A stretch of DNA of 13,375 nucleotides from positions 1 to 13,375 of the forward strand of contig CAYYED010000038.1 in the NCBI GenBank assembly GCA_964470785.1, read 5' to 3'. Positions 6,271 through 12,252 of the stretch are shown here, one piece after another. Positions within the stretch are counted from its first letter, which is position 1, and the number at the start of each line of letters is the position of its first letter. The notes beneath the pieces are model-generated. The model did not search any database and had not been told where the DNA came from. It was given only the letters and a program-made list of their open reading frames with translations. This DNA comes from CAYYED01 sp964470785 (GTDB lineage: Bacteria; Patescibacteriota; Minisyncoccia; Minisyncoccales; PEYH01). The translations under genes were made by a program, and so were the position numbers.

Positions 6271-6834
6271 CTAAAACTGCACCCGGGGCGCTTCCCGTTC
6301 TGCCACGTTCTCAATCTCAAACAAATTCATTTGCTTAAATCCAAACATTTTGGCAATAATGTTTGAAGGAAAGCTTTCGGTCTTAATATTAAGTGCTTTG
6401 ACATTGCTGTTATAAAATCTTCTGGCTGCCTGAACCTTATCTTCCGTGTCAGATAATTCTTGCTGAAGCTGTTGAAAATTTTCTGTCGCTCTAAGATTAG
6501 GATAATTTTCCGCTACGGCAAAAAGGGTTTTTAGGGTGCCCGCTAAAGCATTTTCCGCTTCTCCAATTTTCTTGGGGTCGCCGGATTGTTCTGCGGCCAT
6601 TGCCCTGGTTCTGGCTTCAGTAACCTTTTCAAAAAGACTGCTTTCGTGCTGGGCATATCCTTTAACAGTATTTATTAAATTAGGTATCAGGTCGTACCTT
6701 CTCTTAAGTTGGACATCTATATCTGCCCAGGCCTCTTTGGTTCGGTTGCGCAACACGACTAACCTATTAAACATTACTATAATTGCGGCAACCAAAACGG
6801 CTAAAACGGCTAAAATGGCAACTAATGGATCCAT
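6271..6834 (-). CDS. lemA: LemA family membrane protein
   Basis: 187-residue LemA family protein. One N-terminal transmembrane helix (about 4-24) is followed by the conserved NRLVVLRNRTKEAWADIDVQ (23-42) and RRYDLIPNLI (45-54), then long amphipathic helices (coiled, four-helix type) to FPSNIIAKMFGF (155-166). LemA proteins are membrane-anchored with a short extracytoplasmic tail; their biochemical role is not settled. The usual neighbour is HtpX, here separated by two inserted genes. It is the first gene of the cluster, with a recognisable extended -10 promoter about 38 bases upstream. Length is typical. Confidence 0.94.
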   Translation of the reverse strand: MDPLVAILAVLAVLVAAIIVMFNRLVVLRNRTKEAWADIDVQLKRRYDLIPNLINTVKGYAQHESSLFEKVTEARTRAMAAEQSGDPKKIGEAENALAGTLKTLFAVAENYPNLRATENFQQLQQELSDTEDKVQAARRFYNSNVKALNIKTESFPSNIIAKMFGFKQMNLFEIENVAEREAPRVQF

Positions 6835-6871
6835 ATTTTTGAGGTTAATTATTATTTAGCTTCTTTGTTTC

Positions 6872-6899
6872 AGTATAACACTTTTTTAAAAGAAAACAA
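6872..6899 (-). promoter_or_regulatory. Extended -10 promoter of the lemA-htpX operon
   Basis: Minus strand: -35-like TTGTTT (6894-6899), 16-base spacer, and TATACT (6872-6877) preceded by TGT, giving an extended -10 (TGnTATACT). Predicted start near 6865, a leader of about 30 bases. The palindromic repeat at 6911-7023 ends only 11 bases upstream of the -35 box. Confidence 0.65.
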
Positions 6900-6910
6900 C
6901 CCGGCTGACC

Positions 6911-7023
6911 TCCCCCTCCTTCCTCCCCCTTCCCTAAAGGAAGGGGGAGAGGAATGAAGGAAGGGGGTCCTCCCCCACCTCTCTCCTCCCCCTCGAAGAG
7001 GGGGAGGAATTAAAGGAGGGGGA
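6911..7023. repeat. Palindromic polypurine/polypyrimidine repeat, copy 2, with terminal inverted repeats
   Basis: A 113-base element bounded by perfect 11-bp inverted ends, TCCCCCTCCTT (6911-6921) and AAGGAGGGGGA (7013-7023). Inside are two hairpins: TCCCCCTTCC/GGAAGGGGGA (6924-6933/6939-6948) and TCCTCCCCCTC/GAGGGGGAGGA (6984-6994/6998-7008, loop GAA). It fills most of the gap between groEL and lemA. It has the architecture of a miniature inverted-repeat element, but no target-site duplication was identified. Confidence 0.8.
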
Positions 7024-7062
7024 GTAGCCCCTTGGGTTGTTTTCTCGAAATACAAAATTATT

Positions 7063-8712
7063 TTAGAGTCCTGCGTAAGGATTATTTCCATAATTTCCTT
7101 GCGCTTTGTTCTCTTTTTCTTCCGGTTTTTCTACTACCACCGCTTCGGTAGTAAGAAATGTTGCCGCGGCCGAAGCAGCGTTCTCTAAAGCCACTCTTAC
7201 TACTTTGGTAGGATCAATAATTCCTGTTTCCATTAAATTTTCAAATTTAAGGGTTTGGGCGTTGAATCCAAAGCCGTATTCTCCGTTTCCTTTTACCTTG
7301 GCAACTACTACTCCGGCATCTACTCCGGCGTTGCGTGCAATCTGCCTAATCGGCTCCTCAATCGCTCTTTTAAGAATATCAATCCCTGTCTGAATGTCTT
7401 TGACCAATTCACTTTTCCCCTCTGCCTTCATGCTTTCTAATGCCTTGGTTGCATCCAATAGAGCCACTCCGCCGCCCGGGACAATGCCTTCCTCAATAGC
7501 AGCGCGAGCAGCAGATAAAGCATCTTCAGCTTTATGTTGTCTGGATTTTTGTTCGGTTTCTGTCGGAGCGCCCACTTTTATCACTGCCACTCCTCCGGAA
7601 AGTTTTGCCAGCCGTTCTTGCAGTTTCTCCCGGTCAAATTCTGAATCCGTATTTTCAATTTGATTTTTTATTTGACTAATTCTTTTCTCTGTCTCACCCT
7701 TGCTTCCTTTGCCTTCCACAATTGTTGTATCGTCTTTAGTGGCAGTAATTTTTCTTGCCGAACCAAGCATTTCCAGCTCTGCACTTTCTATTGAAAGGCC
7801 CAAGTCCTCGGAAATTACCTTACCTCCGACTAAACAGGCAATATCTTGAAGCATTTCTTTTTTTCTGTCGCCAAATCCGGGCGCCTTTACTGCCAAACAA
7901 TTTAAGACCCCTCTTAACTTATTAACTATCAAGGTTGCTAATGCCTCCCCTTCAATTTCATCGGCAATTAAAACAAGGTCTTTTTTTCCGGTTTGGGCGA
8001 CCTTCTCAAGGATAGGCACTATTTCTTTTAGAGAAGATATTTTTTGGTCAGTAATGAGAATATAAGGATTTTCCAGTTCCGCTCTCATGTGTTCAGAGTC
8101 AGTAATCATATAAGGAGAAACATATCCTTTGTCAAATTGCAATCCCTTGACCAGTTCTTTTTGCAAGCCAAAGGTTTTGGACTCTTCTATAGTAACTACT
8201 CCGTCTTTTCCTACTTCATTTATTACGTCGGCAATTATATTGCCGAGTTCTTCATCTTCAGCAGAAATAGTTGCCACTTTGGCAATGTCTCCTCTGCCCG
8301 ACATCGGCTTGGAAGAGGCCTTTAAAAATTCTGCTACTTTTGCCGTGGCTTCTTGGATTCCTTTTTTCAAAGACAAGGGGTTGGCTCCGGCAGTAACATT
8401 TTTTAACCCTTCAGAAATTATCGCTTGCGCCAAAATTGTAGCAGTAGTGGTTCCGTCTCCTGCCGCTTCATTGGTTTTAGAAGCAACCTCTTTAACAATT
8501 TCTGCTCCCAGTCCTTCCGTTTTATCTTCTAATTCAATCTCTTTGGCAATAGTTACACCATCATTAGTGATAGTCGGAGAGCCAAATCCCCGATCTAAAA
8601 CAACATTCCTCCCTCTGGGGCCGATAGTAACTTTAACCGCATCGGCTAATTTATCAACCCCGGTTTTAAGTTTTTTGCGAGCGGTTTCAGAATACAATAT
8701 TATCTTGCTCAT
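7063..8712 (-). CDS. groL: Chaperonin GroEL (Hsp60)
   Basis: 549-residue 60-kDa chaperonin subunit that folds proteins in an ATP-driven double ring capped by GroES. N-terminal equatorial domain shows DAVKVTIGPRGRNVVLD (24-40) and the ATP-binding GDGTTTAT (85-92). The second equatorial part shows the conserved EEGIVPGGGVALL. Apical and intermediate domains are uninterrupted, and the length is normal. The C-terminus ends in a charged and asparagine-rich tail (EKPEEKENKAQGNYGNNP), replacing the Gly-Gly-Met repeats common in other bacteria. It lies 17 bases downstream of groES in the usual order. No Shine-Dalgarno motif precedes its ATG. Confidence 0.98.
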   Translation of the reverse strand: MSKIILYSETARKKLKTGVDKLADAVKVTIGPRGRNVVLDRGFGSPTITNDGVTIAKEIELEDKTEGLGAEIVKEVASKTNEAAGDGTTTATILAQAIISEGLKNVTAGANPLSLKKGIQEATAKVAEFLKASSKPMSGRGDIAKVATISAEDEELGNIIADVINEVGKDGVVTIEESKTFGLQKELVKGLQFDKGYVSPYMITDSEHMRAELENPYILITDQKISSLKEIVPILEKVAQTGKKDLVLIADEIEGEALATLIVNKLRGVLNCLAVKAPGFGDRKKEMLQDIACLVGGKVISEDLGLSIESAELEMLGSARKITATKDDTTIVEGKGSKGETEKRISQIKNQIENTDSEFDREKLQERLAKLSGGVAVIKVGAPTETEQKSRQHKAEDALSAARAAIEEGIVPGGGVALLDATKALESMKAEGKSELVKDIQTGIDILKRAIEEPIRQIARNAGVDAGVVVAKVKGNGEYGFGFNAQTLKFENLMETGIIDPTKVVRVALENAASAAATFLTTEAVVVEKPEEKENKAQGNYGNNPYAGL

Positions 8713-8729
8713 AATAAAACATTGGTTAA

Positions 8730-9026
8730 TTATTCAAGAATGGCTAAAATATCTTCCTCCCGGGCGATTAAATATTCTTTGCCGGAAATTTTTATTTCAT
8801 TCGGGCCATATTTCGTAAATAGCACCACATTGCCCGGCGCTACTTCTATGGCAATTCTTTTACCGTCTCTCCCCCTCTTGCCGGGACCGACGGCAATTAC
8901 TTTGCCTTGTTCCGGCCTTTCTTTTTGCGCGCTGTCAGGTAAAAAAATACCGCTTTCTGTTTTTTCCTCTTGAGTAACCGGTTCAATAAGTATATGATCT
9001 GATAATGGTTTAATTTCTGTGTTCAT
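8730..9026 (-). CDS. groS: Co-chaperonin GroES (Hsp10)
   Basis: 98-residue GroES, the lid of the GroEL chamber. Visible: IKPLSDHILIEPV at the start, the mobile loop EEKTESGIFLP (20-30) that binds GroEL, the GKVIAVGPGKR segment (41-51), the VAPGNVVLFTKYG core, and the ILAILE C-terminus. It is first in the groES-groEL operon. A candidate promoter with TTGACA lies about 90 bases upstream. I see no CIRCE operator (TTAGCACTC-N9-GAGTGCTAA), so HrcA-type heat control is not supported here. Confidence 0.97.
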   Translation of the reverse strand: MNTEIKPLSDHILIEPVTQEEKTESGIFLPDSAQKERPEQGKVIAVGPGKRGRDGKRIAIEVAPGNVVLFTKYGPNEIKISGKEYLIAREEDILAILE

Positions 9027-9094
9027 AAAATTTAAAAATAAAATATTACTTTAACTGAAACGACCTTTTTTATTAACGATAATTCGTAATTTAT

Positions 9095-9123
9095 ACCTTA
9101 AATCAACTCTTCATTTTTGTCAA
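9095..9123 (-). promoter_or_regulatory. Candidate promoter of groES-groEL
   Basis: Minus strand: consensus -35 TTGACA (9118-9123) and, 17 bases on, TAAGGT (9095-9100) as a modest -10. A TATAAA lies 22 bases away (9090-9095), too far for a standard promoter. Predicted leader is about 60 bases. A weak dyad (ACGA-N4-TCGT) falls in the early leader around 9076-9087. Confidence 0.5.
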
Positions 9124-9130
9124 GTCCGCC

Positions 9131-9193
9131 CCATTCCCTCCCTGTTCCCTCTCTGAAGGAGAAGGAAGGTTAAATTTTTTTCATTTCCTCCCC
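9131..9193. repeat. Palindromic polypurine/polypyrimidine repeat, copy 3
   Basis: A degenerate copy: TTCCCTCTC (9145-9153) pairs with GAGAAGGAA (9159-9167) with one mismatch, then a T run and TTTTTTCATTTCCTCCCC (9176-9193), identical over 18 bases to the tail of copy 1. It begins about 8 bases upstream of the groES -35 box. Confidence 0.7.
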
Positions 9194-9201
9194 TTCCTTT
9201 T

Positions 9202-9387
9202 GTGCTTACGCAAAAGAAAGCTGTTGATTTTCAAGTAAGAGCTGGGGGAGAATTGACTTCCCTTGATATAAATTGCCCGCCTGCAACGCTATGCTTGCAT
9301 TGCGGGCAGGAAAAATGGCCTGCGAGCTCATGCCGGCACTGGCTTCCCGGCCGCTGCTTTCCATGGACTGTCCCTTTTTATGGTTGA
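9202..9387 (+). other. GC-rich, hairpin-rich island with a doubtful 61-codon reading frame
   Basis: Within the 391-base gap between groES and the holin-like gene, base composition changes sharply: 39 of 60 bases at 9301-9360 are G or C, in an otherwise AT-rich window. RNA from the plus strand could form several hairpins: GGGGAG/CTTCCC near 9245-9262 (one G-U), the strong stem at 9274-9308, and GCCGG/CCGGC near 9332-9351. An ATG-started frame of 61 codons (9202-9387) crosses the island and would encode a C/W-rich peptide with CLHCGQ and SCRHWLPGRC. It has no recognised domain and no visible ribosome-binding site. A dispersed repeat, a structured RNA or a real small protein are all possible. 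The end of the frame overlaps the -35 box of the next promoter. Confidence 0.3.
9274..9308. repeat. Strong inverted repeat inside the GC-rich island
   Basis: TGCCCGC (9274-9280) pairs with GCGGGCA (9302-9308), and inside it TGCAA (9282-9286) pairs with TTGCA (9295-9299), separated by a 1-base/2-base bulge and closing an 8-base loop. The predicted stem is about 12 bp. There is no T run after it, so it is not a canonical terminator. Confidence 0.65.
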
Positions 9388-9411
9388 CCGCAAAATAAAT
9401 TGTGATAAAAT
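9384..9411 (+). promoter_or_regulatory. Promoter predicting a leaderless mRNA for the holin-like gene
   Basis: -35 TTGACC (9384-9389), 16-base spacer, extended -10 TGA-TAAAAT (9404-9411, hexamer 9406-9411). Six A residues follow and the ATG begins at 9418. The normal start distance of about 7 bases places transcription initiation on or next to the A of the ATG, so the message should have little or no 5' leader. Confidence 0.7.
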
Positions 9412-9417
9412 AAAAAA

Positions 9418-9780
9418 ATGAGGAATTTGTTTTTTCAATCTTTGGCAGGAATCTTGGGTTTATATTTGGCGGCCGAGTTCGTGCCAGGAATAATTTTTTC
9501 CGGACCTCGCCACATGTTGTTTTTGGCAGGAATAATACTGGGCATACTCAACACTTCTATAAAACCCCTGCTCCATTTTTTTCTTTTTCCCCTTAAGCTC
9601 TTGACTTTTGGTTTAATTGGGTTAGTAATAAATATCGGCATTGTTTGGTTTGTTGCTCGAGTAATTTTTTCCAATTATTTTCAGATTTCCGGATTTACCC
9701 ACCTGTTTTTAACAACCATTTTCGTCTGGACAAGTAGTTTCTTCTTCTTATTATTGGCTCGTTCTGTACAACACAGATAA
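9418..9780 (+). CDS. Phage holin family IV-type four-helix membrane protein
   Basis: 120-residue protein of four hydrophobic helices (about 5-25, 31-48, 60-84, 92-115). The signature segment LNTSIKPLLHFFLFPLKLLT (44-63), followed by FGLIGLVINIGIVWF, matches the family described as Mycobacterial 4 TMS phage holin, superfamily IV. Despite the name, this family is widespread on bacterial chromosomes and is not evidence of a prophage; its function is unknown. The basic C-terminus (ARSVQHR) fits a cytoplasmic end. It has its own promoter, with the ATG about 6 bases beyond the -10 box. It may be co-transcribed with secG, 164 bases downstream. Confidence 0.85.
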   Translation: MRNLFFQSLAGILGLYLAAEFVPGIIFSGPRHMLFLAGIILGILNTSIKPLLHFFLFPLKLLTFGLIGLVINIGIVWFVARVIFSNYFQISGFTHLFLTTIFVWTSSFFFLLLARSVQHR

Positions 9781-9804
9781 AAATATTATACAATAAATAA
9801 CAGT

Positions 9805-9910
9805 CCTTCTTCAGCCCCCTCTTTTTCTCCTCTTACCTTAAGTAAAAAGGGAAGGAAATAAAAAAACCTTAATCCTCCCCATTCCCTCAATGGAAGGGGG
9901 AGGAAGAAGG
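9805..9910. repeat. Palindromic polypurine/polypyrimidine repeat, copy 4
   Basis: Outer ends CCTTCTTC (9805-9812) and GAAGAAGG (9903-9910) are inverted repeats. The right half holds CCTCCCC (9874-9880) opposite GGGGAGG (9897-9903) around a pyrimidine/purine stem. The composition and architecture match copies 1-3, though the sequence has diverged. It occupies most of the gap before secG. Confidence 0.6.
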
Positions 9911-9944
9911 GGGATGGAAAAATTTCGTAATTCAAATATAAATC

Positions 9945-10166
9945 ATGATTAACTATATCCTTGCTATTATTCAAATCATTGTCTCAATACTTTTGGTGGT
10001 CGGTATTCTTCTCCAGCAAAGAGGTTCTGCCCTTGGCTCTACTTTTGGCCAAGAAGGGGGCGCTTTCTACGGTACCAGGCGCGGAATACAAAAAAAGATA
10101 TTTTGGGGAACTGCTGTCATGGGAGTCCTTTTTGTTTTAACCGCTTTTTTAAGTATTATCTTTTAA
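9945..10166 (+). CDS. secG: Preprotein translocase subunit SecG
   Basis: 73-residue SecG, the small auxiliary subunit of the SecYEG protein-export channel. Two transmembrane helices (about 4-23 and 52-71) flank the conserved cytoplasmic loop, which shows LLQQRGSALGSTFG (22-35) and a glycine-rich stretch followed by GTRRGIQKKIFWGT (43-56). Length is typical. No Shine-Dalgarno motif and no clear promoter of its own are visible. The stop lies 4 bases before the start of the solute-binding protein, so the two genes are probably co-transcribed. Confidence 0.92.
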   Translation: MINYILAIIQIIVSILLVVGILLQQRGSALGSTFGQEGGAFYGTRRGIQKKIFWGTAVMGVLFVLTAFLSIIF

Positions 10167-10170
10167 ATCC

Positions 10171-12180
10171 TTGCAAATCAAAAAACTCTCTCTGATAAAA
10201 TTTAAAAAACCGAATATAAGATTCAAAACCCTTGCTAATCTTCCAAAAGTTTTTTCTAAAAAAGAAAAAATTATTTTCCTTTTTTTTGTTTTGGTTTTTT
10301 TGGGATCAGCCGTTTGCATGATAAATTCCTTCTGGCGGGCAAACACCTCTCTTGTTCCTGCCGCCGGAGGAATTTTTAGAGAAGGCATAGTTGGCCAGCC
10401 AAGGTTTATCAACCCGGTTCTCTCGGCATTAAACGATGCGGACAGAGAATTGACTAATTTAGTATATTCAGGCCTTTTTAAATATAATAATGAAGGAGAA
10501 ATAGTTCCTGATTTAGTAAAGGATTATCAGATTAGCGAGGATGGCAAAGAATACACGCTTTTTCTGAAAGAAAATGTTTATTTTCACGACAAAAAAAAAC
10601 TTGATGCCGACGATGTCGTTTTTACCATCAAAACTATCCAGAACCCCAGCTATAAAAGCCCTGTTCAGTTAAAATGGTTGGGTGTTGAAATAAAAAAAAT
10701 CTCTGACCATCAAGTAACGTTTAATCTTCAAAACGCTTATCCGGCTTTTTTGGAAACGCTGACCGTAAAAATAATGCCTGCCCATATTTGGCAAGATGTT
10801 CCCAGCGAGAACTTCCCTTGGTCTCCATATAATATATTTGAACCGATTGGCTCAGGTCCTTATTATTTAGACAATGTTTCCCAAGCAAAATCAGGGTACA
10901 TTGACGCAATAACTCTGACAAGATTCCAAGAATATCACGGCTCTTCTCCTTATATCAACCAAATAATTTTCTTATTTTTTGAAGACCAACAAGAACTGCT
11001 TGCCGCAGCGAATAATAATATCATTCACGGCTTTCCTTTTTCTTTTTTTGAATCAGCCAAAGATACAGATGTTATTATGCATAATTTTAAAGAATATTCT
11101 TTTGTTTTGCCAAGATATTTCGCCCTATTTCTTAATTCTAAAGAAAACGAACTTTTACAAGACAAAGATATTAGGACAGCGCTTGCTTGCGCCACAGACA
11201 AAAAACAAATTATTAATCAAGCGCTCTTGGGAAAAGGACGGGAAATCGACTCCCCTTTTCTCCCTCAATTATTCGGTTTAGACAGCCCGGCAGAAACAAT
11301 TACTTTTAATATAGAACAAGCTAAAAATCTTTTTGAAAAAAAAGGATTTTCTATTCAAGAAGGGCAACTAGTAAAAATTGAACAGGCCCAAACAATGAAC
11401 TTTACCCAAGATCTCATCGTGAAATCCAAGGGAACGCAGGTAACAAATCTTCAGCAATGCTTGTCCGGCTTAGAAGGAATATATCCTGAAAAACAGGTTA
11501 CCGGTTTTTTTGGAGAAAAAACTAAAGAAGCGGTAATAAAATTTCAAGAAATGTACGCTGACGAAATATTAAAACCCGCAGGATTAACGAGCGGAAACGG
11601 CAGGGTAGGTCCCGGAACCAGGAAAAAACTCAATGAAGTTTGCGTAACCGCTCCTGAAAAAACCGAAGTCGTAACAATTACTCTTACAACCAGCGACGAC
11701 CCGGTTCTGCAACAAGCCGCGAAAATTATTCAGGAACAATGGTCAATTTTGGGCATTGAAATAAAAATAGAGATTTTTTCCATTTCAGAATTAAAGGAAA
11801 AAATTATTAAAGACAGACAATACGAAATTTTATTGTTCGGACAAGTGCTTGGCACAATGCCCGACCCTTATCCTTTCTGGCATTCCTCGCAAAGAGAATA
11901 TCCCGGGCTTAACTTGTCTAACTATCAAGATAGGACCGTAGACGGCATTTTAGAAAAAACGCGCGTGGAACAGGATAAAACGACTTGGAAAGAAAACTAT
12001 CAACAAGCGCAAGAACTGCTCCTGCAGGATATACCGGCAATCTTTTTATACAACCCTTATTATACCTATTTTGCTTCAAGGGAAATTAAAGGAATCAATG
12101 CCTTTCTTATCCCTGACCCCTCTCAAAGATTTGCGGAAATTGAACAGTGGTATATAAACACCAAACGAACCCTTAAATAA
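10171..12180 (+). CDS. Family 5 solute-binding protein (OppA/DppA-like) with inserted peptidoglycan-binding domain
   Basis: 669-residue extracytoplasmic protein. A basic N-terminus and one hydrophobic helix (about 34-52) act as an uncleaved anchor or signal; C49 follows SAV, which is not a good lipobox. The family 5 solute-binding fold begins at about residue 68 (REGIVGQPRFINPVLSALND; then VYSGLFKYNNEGEIVPDLV) and includes DADDVVFTIKTI (145-156) and PIGSGPYYL (225-233). At about 410-492 it is interrupted by a peptidoglycan-binding-1-like module (VTNLQQCLSGLEGIYPEKQV, TGFFGEKTKEAVIKFQEMY, and GRVGPGTRKKLNEVC). The solute-binding fold then resumes (about 498-660, with DPYPFWHSSQ). C430 and C491 could form a disulfide within the module. 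The likely ligand is a peptide, not provable here; no permease or ATPase gene is in the window. The start is TTG, because no ATG exists upstream in frame and the stop of secG lies 4 bases before. Confidence 0.88.
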   Translation: MQIKKLSLIKFKKPNIRFKTLANLPKVFSKKEKIIFLFFVLVFLGSAVCMINSFWRANTSLVPAAGGIFREGIVGQPRFINPVLSALNDADRELTNLVYSGLFKYNNEGEIVPDLVKDYQISEDGKEYTLFLKENVYFHDKKKLDADDVVFTIKTIQNPSYKSPVQLKWLGVEIKKISDHQVTFNLQNAYPAFLETLTVKIMPAHIWQDVPSENFPWSPYNIFEPIGSGPYYLDNVSQAKSGYIDAITLTRFQEYHGSSPYINQIIFLFFEDQQELLAAANNNIIHGFPFSFFESAKDTDVIMHNFKEYSFVLPRYFALFLNSKENELLQDKDIRTALACATDKKQIINQALLGKGREIDSPFLPQLFGLDSPAETITFNIEQAKNLFEKKGFSIQEGQLVKIEQAQTMNFTQDLIVKSKGTQVTNLQQCLSGLEGIYPEKQVTGFFGEKTKEAVIKFQEMYADEILKPAGLTSGNGRVGPGTRKKLNEVCVTAPEKTEVVTITLTTSDDPVLQQAAKIIQEQWSILGIEIKIEIFSISELKEKIIKDRQYEILLFGQVLGTMPDPYPFWHSSQREYPGLNLSNYQDRTVDGILEKTRVEQDKTTWKENYQQAQELLLQDIPAIFLYNPYYTYFASREIKGINAFLIPDPSQRFAEIEQWYINTKRTLK

Positions 12181-12186
12181 AGGCCT

Positions 12187-12247
12187 GGAACTTCCGAAGT
12201 TCCAAGAATTGGAACTTCGGAAGTTCCGGTCAAGAAGTTCCGGTCAA
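12187..12247. repeat. Paired 17-base palindromes and a direct repeat between the solute-binding protein and PGI/PMI genes
   Basis: GGAACTTCCGAAGTTCC (12187-12203) and GGAACTTCGGAAGTTCC (12211-12227) are each perfect palindromes apart from the central base and are exact reverse complements of each other. They can form either two small hairpins or one 17-bp stem with a 7-base loop (AAGAATT). GAAGTTCCGGTCAA is then directly repeated at 12220-12233 and 12234-12247. No T run follows, so it is not a standard intrinsic terminator. It ends 5 bases before the next ATG. Confidence 0.8.
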
Positions 12248-12252
12248 AAACT

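Noticed and set aside
6870..7091. 73-codon minus-strand frame with proline- and glycine-rich peptide
   Set aside because: It is a reading of the palindromic repeat at 6911-7023 and overlaps the lemA promoter and the groEL end.
8129..8818. 229-codon plus-strand frame antisense to groEL
   Set aside because: It lies wholly opposite the well-conserved groEL and groES genes and is explained by their codon pattern.
9074..9092. Possible CIRCE-type heat-shock operator before groES
   Set aside because: Only a weak ACGA-N4-TCGT dyad is present; the TTAGCACTC/GAGTGCTAA arms are absent.
9418..9780. Prophage remnant signalled by a holin-family gene
   Set aside because: The family is common on chromosomes, and no integrase, endolysin or structural phage gene is nearby.
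9937..9942. TATAAA just before secG as a -10 box
   Set aside because: It ends 2 bases before the ATG, so transcription would begin inside the gene, and there is no -35 partner.
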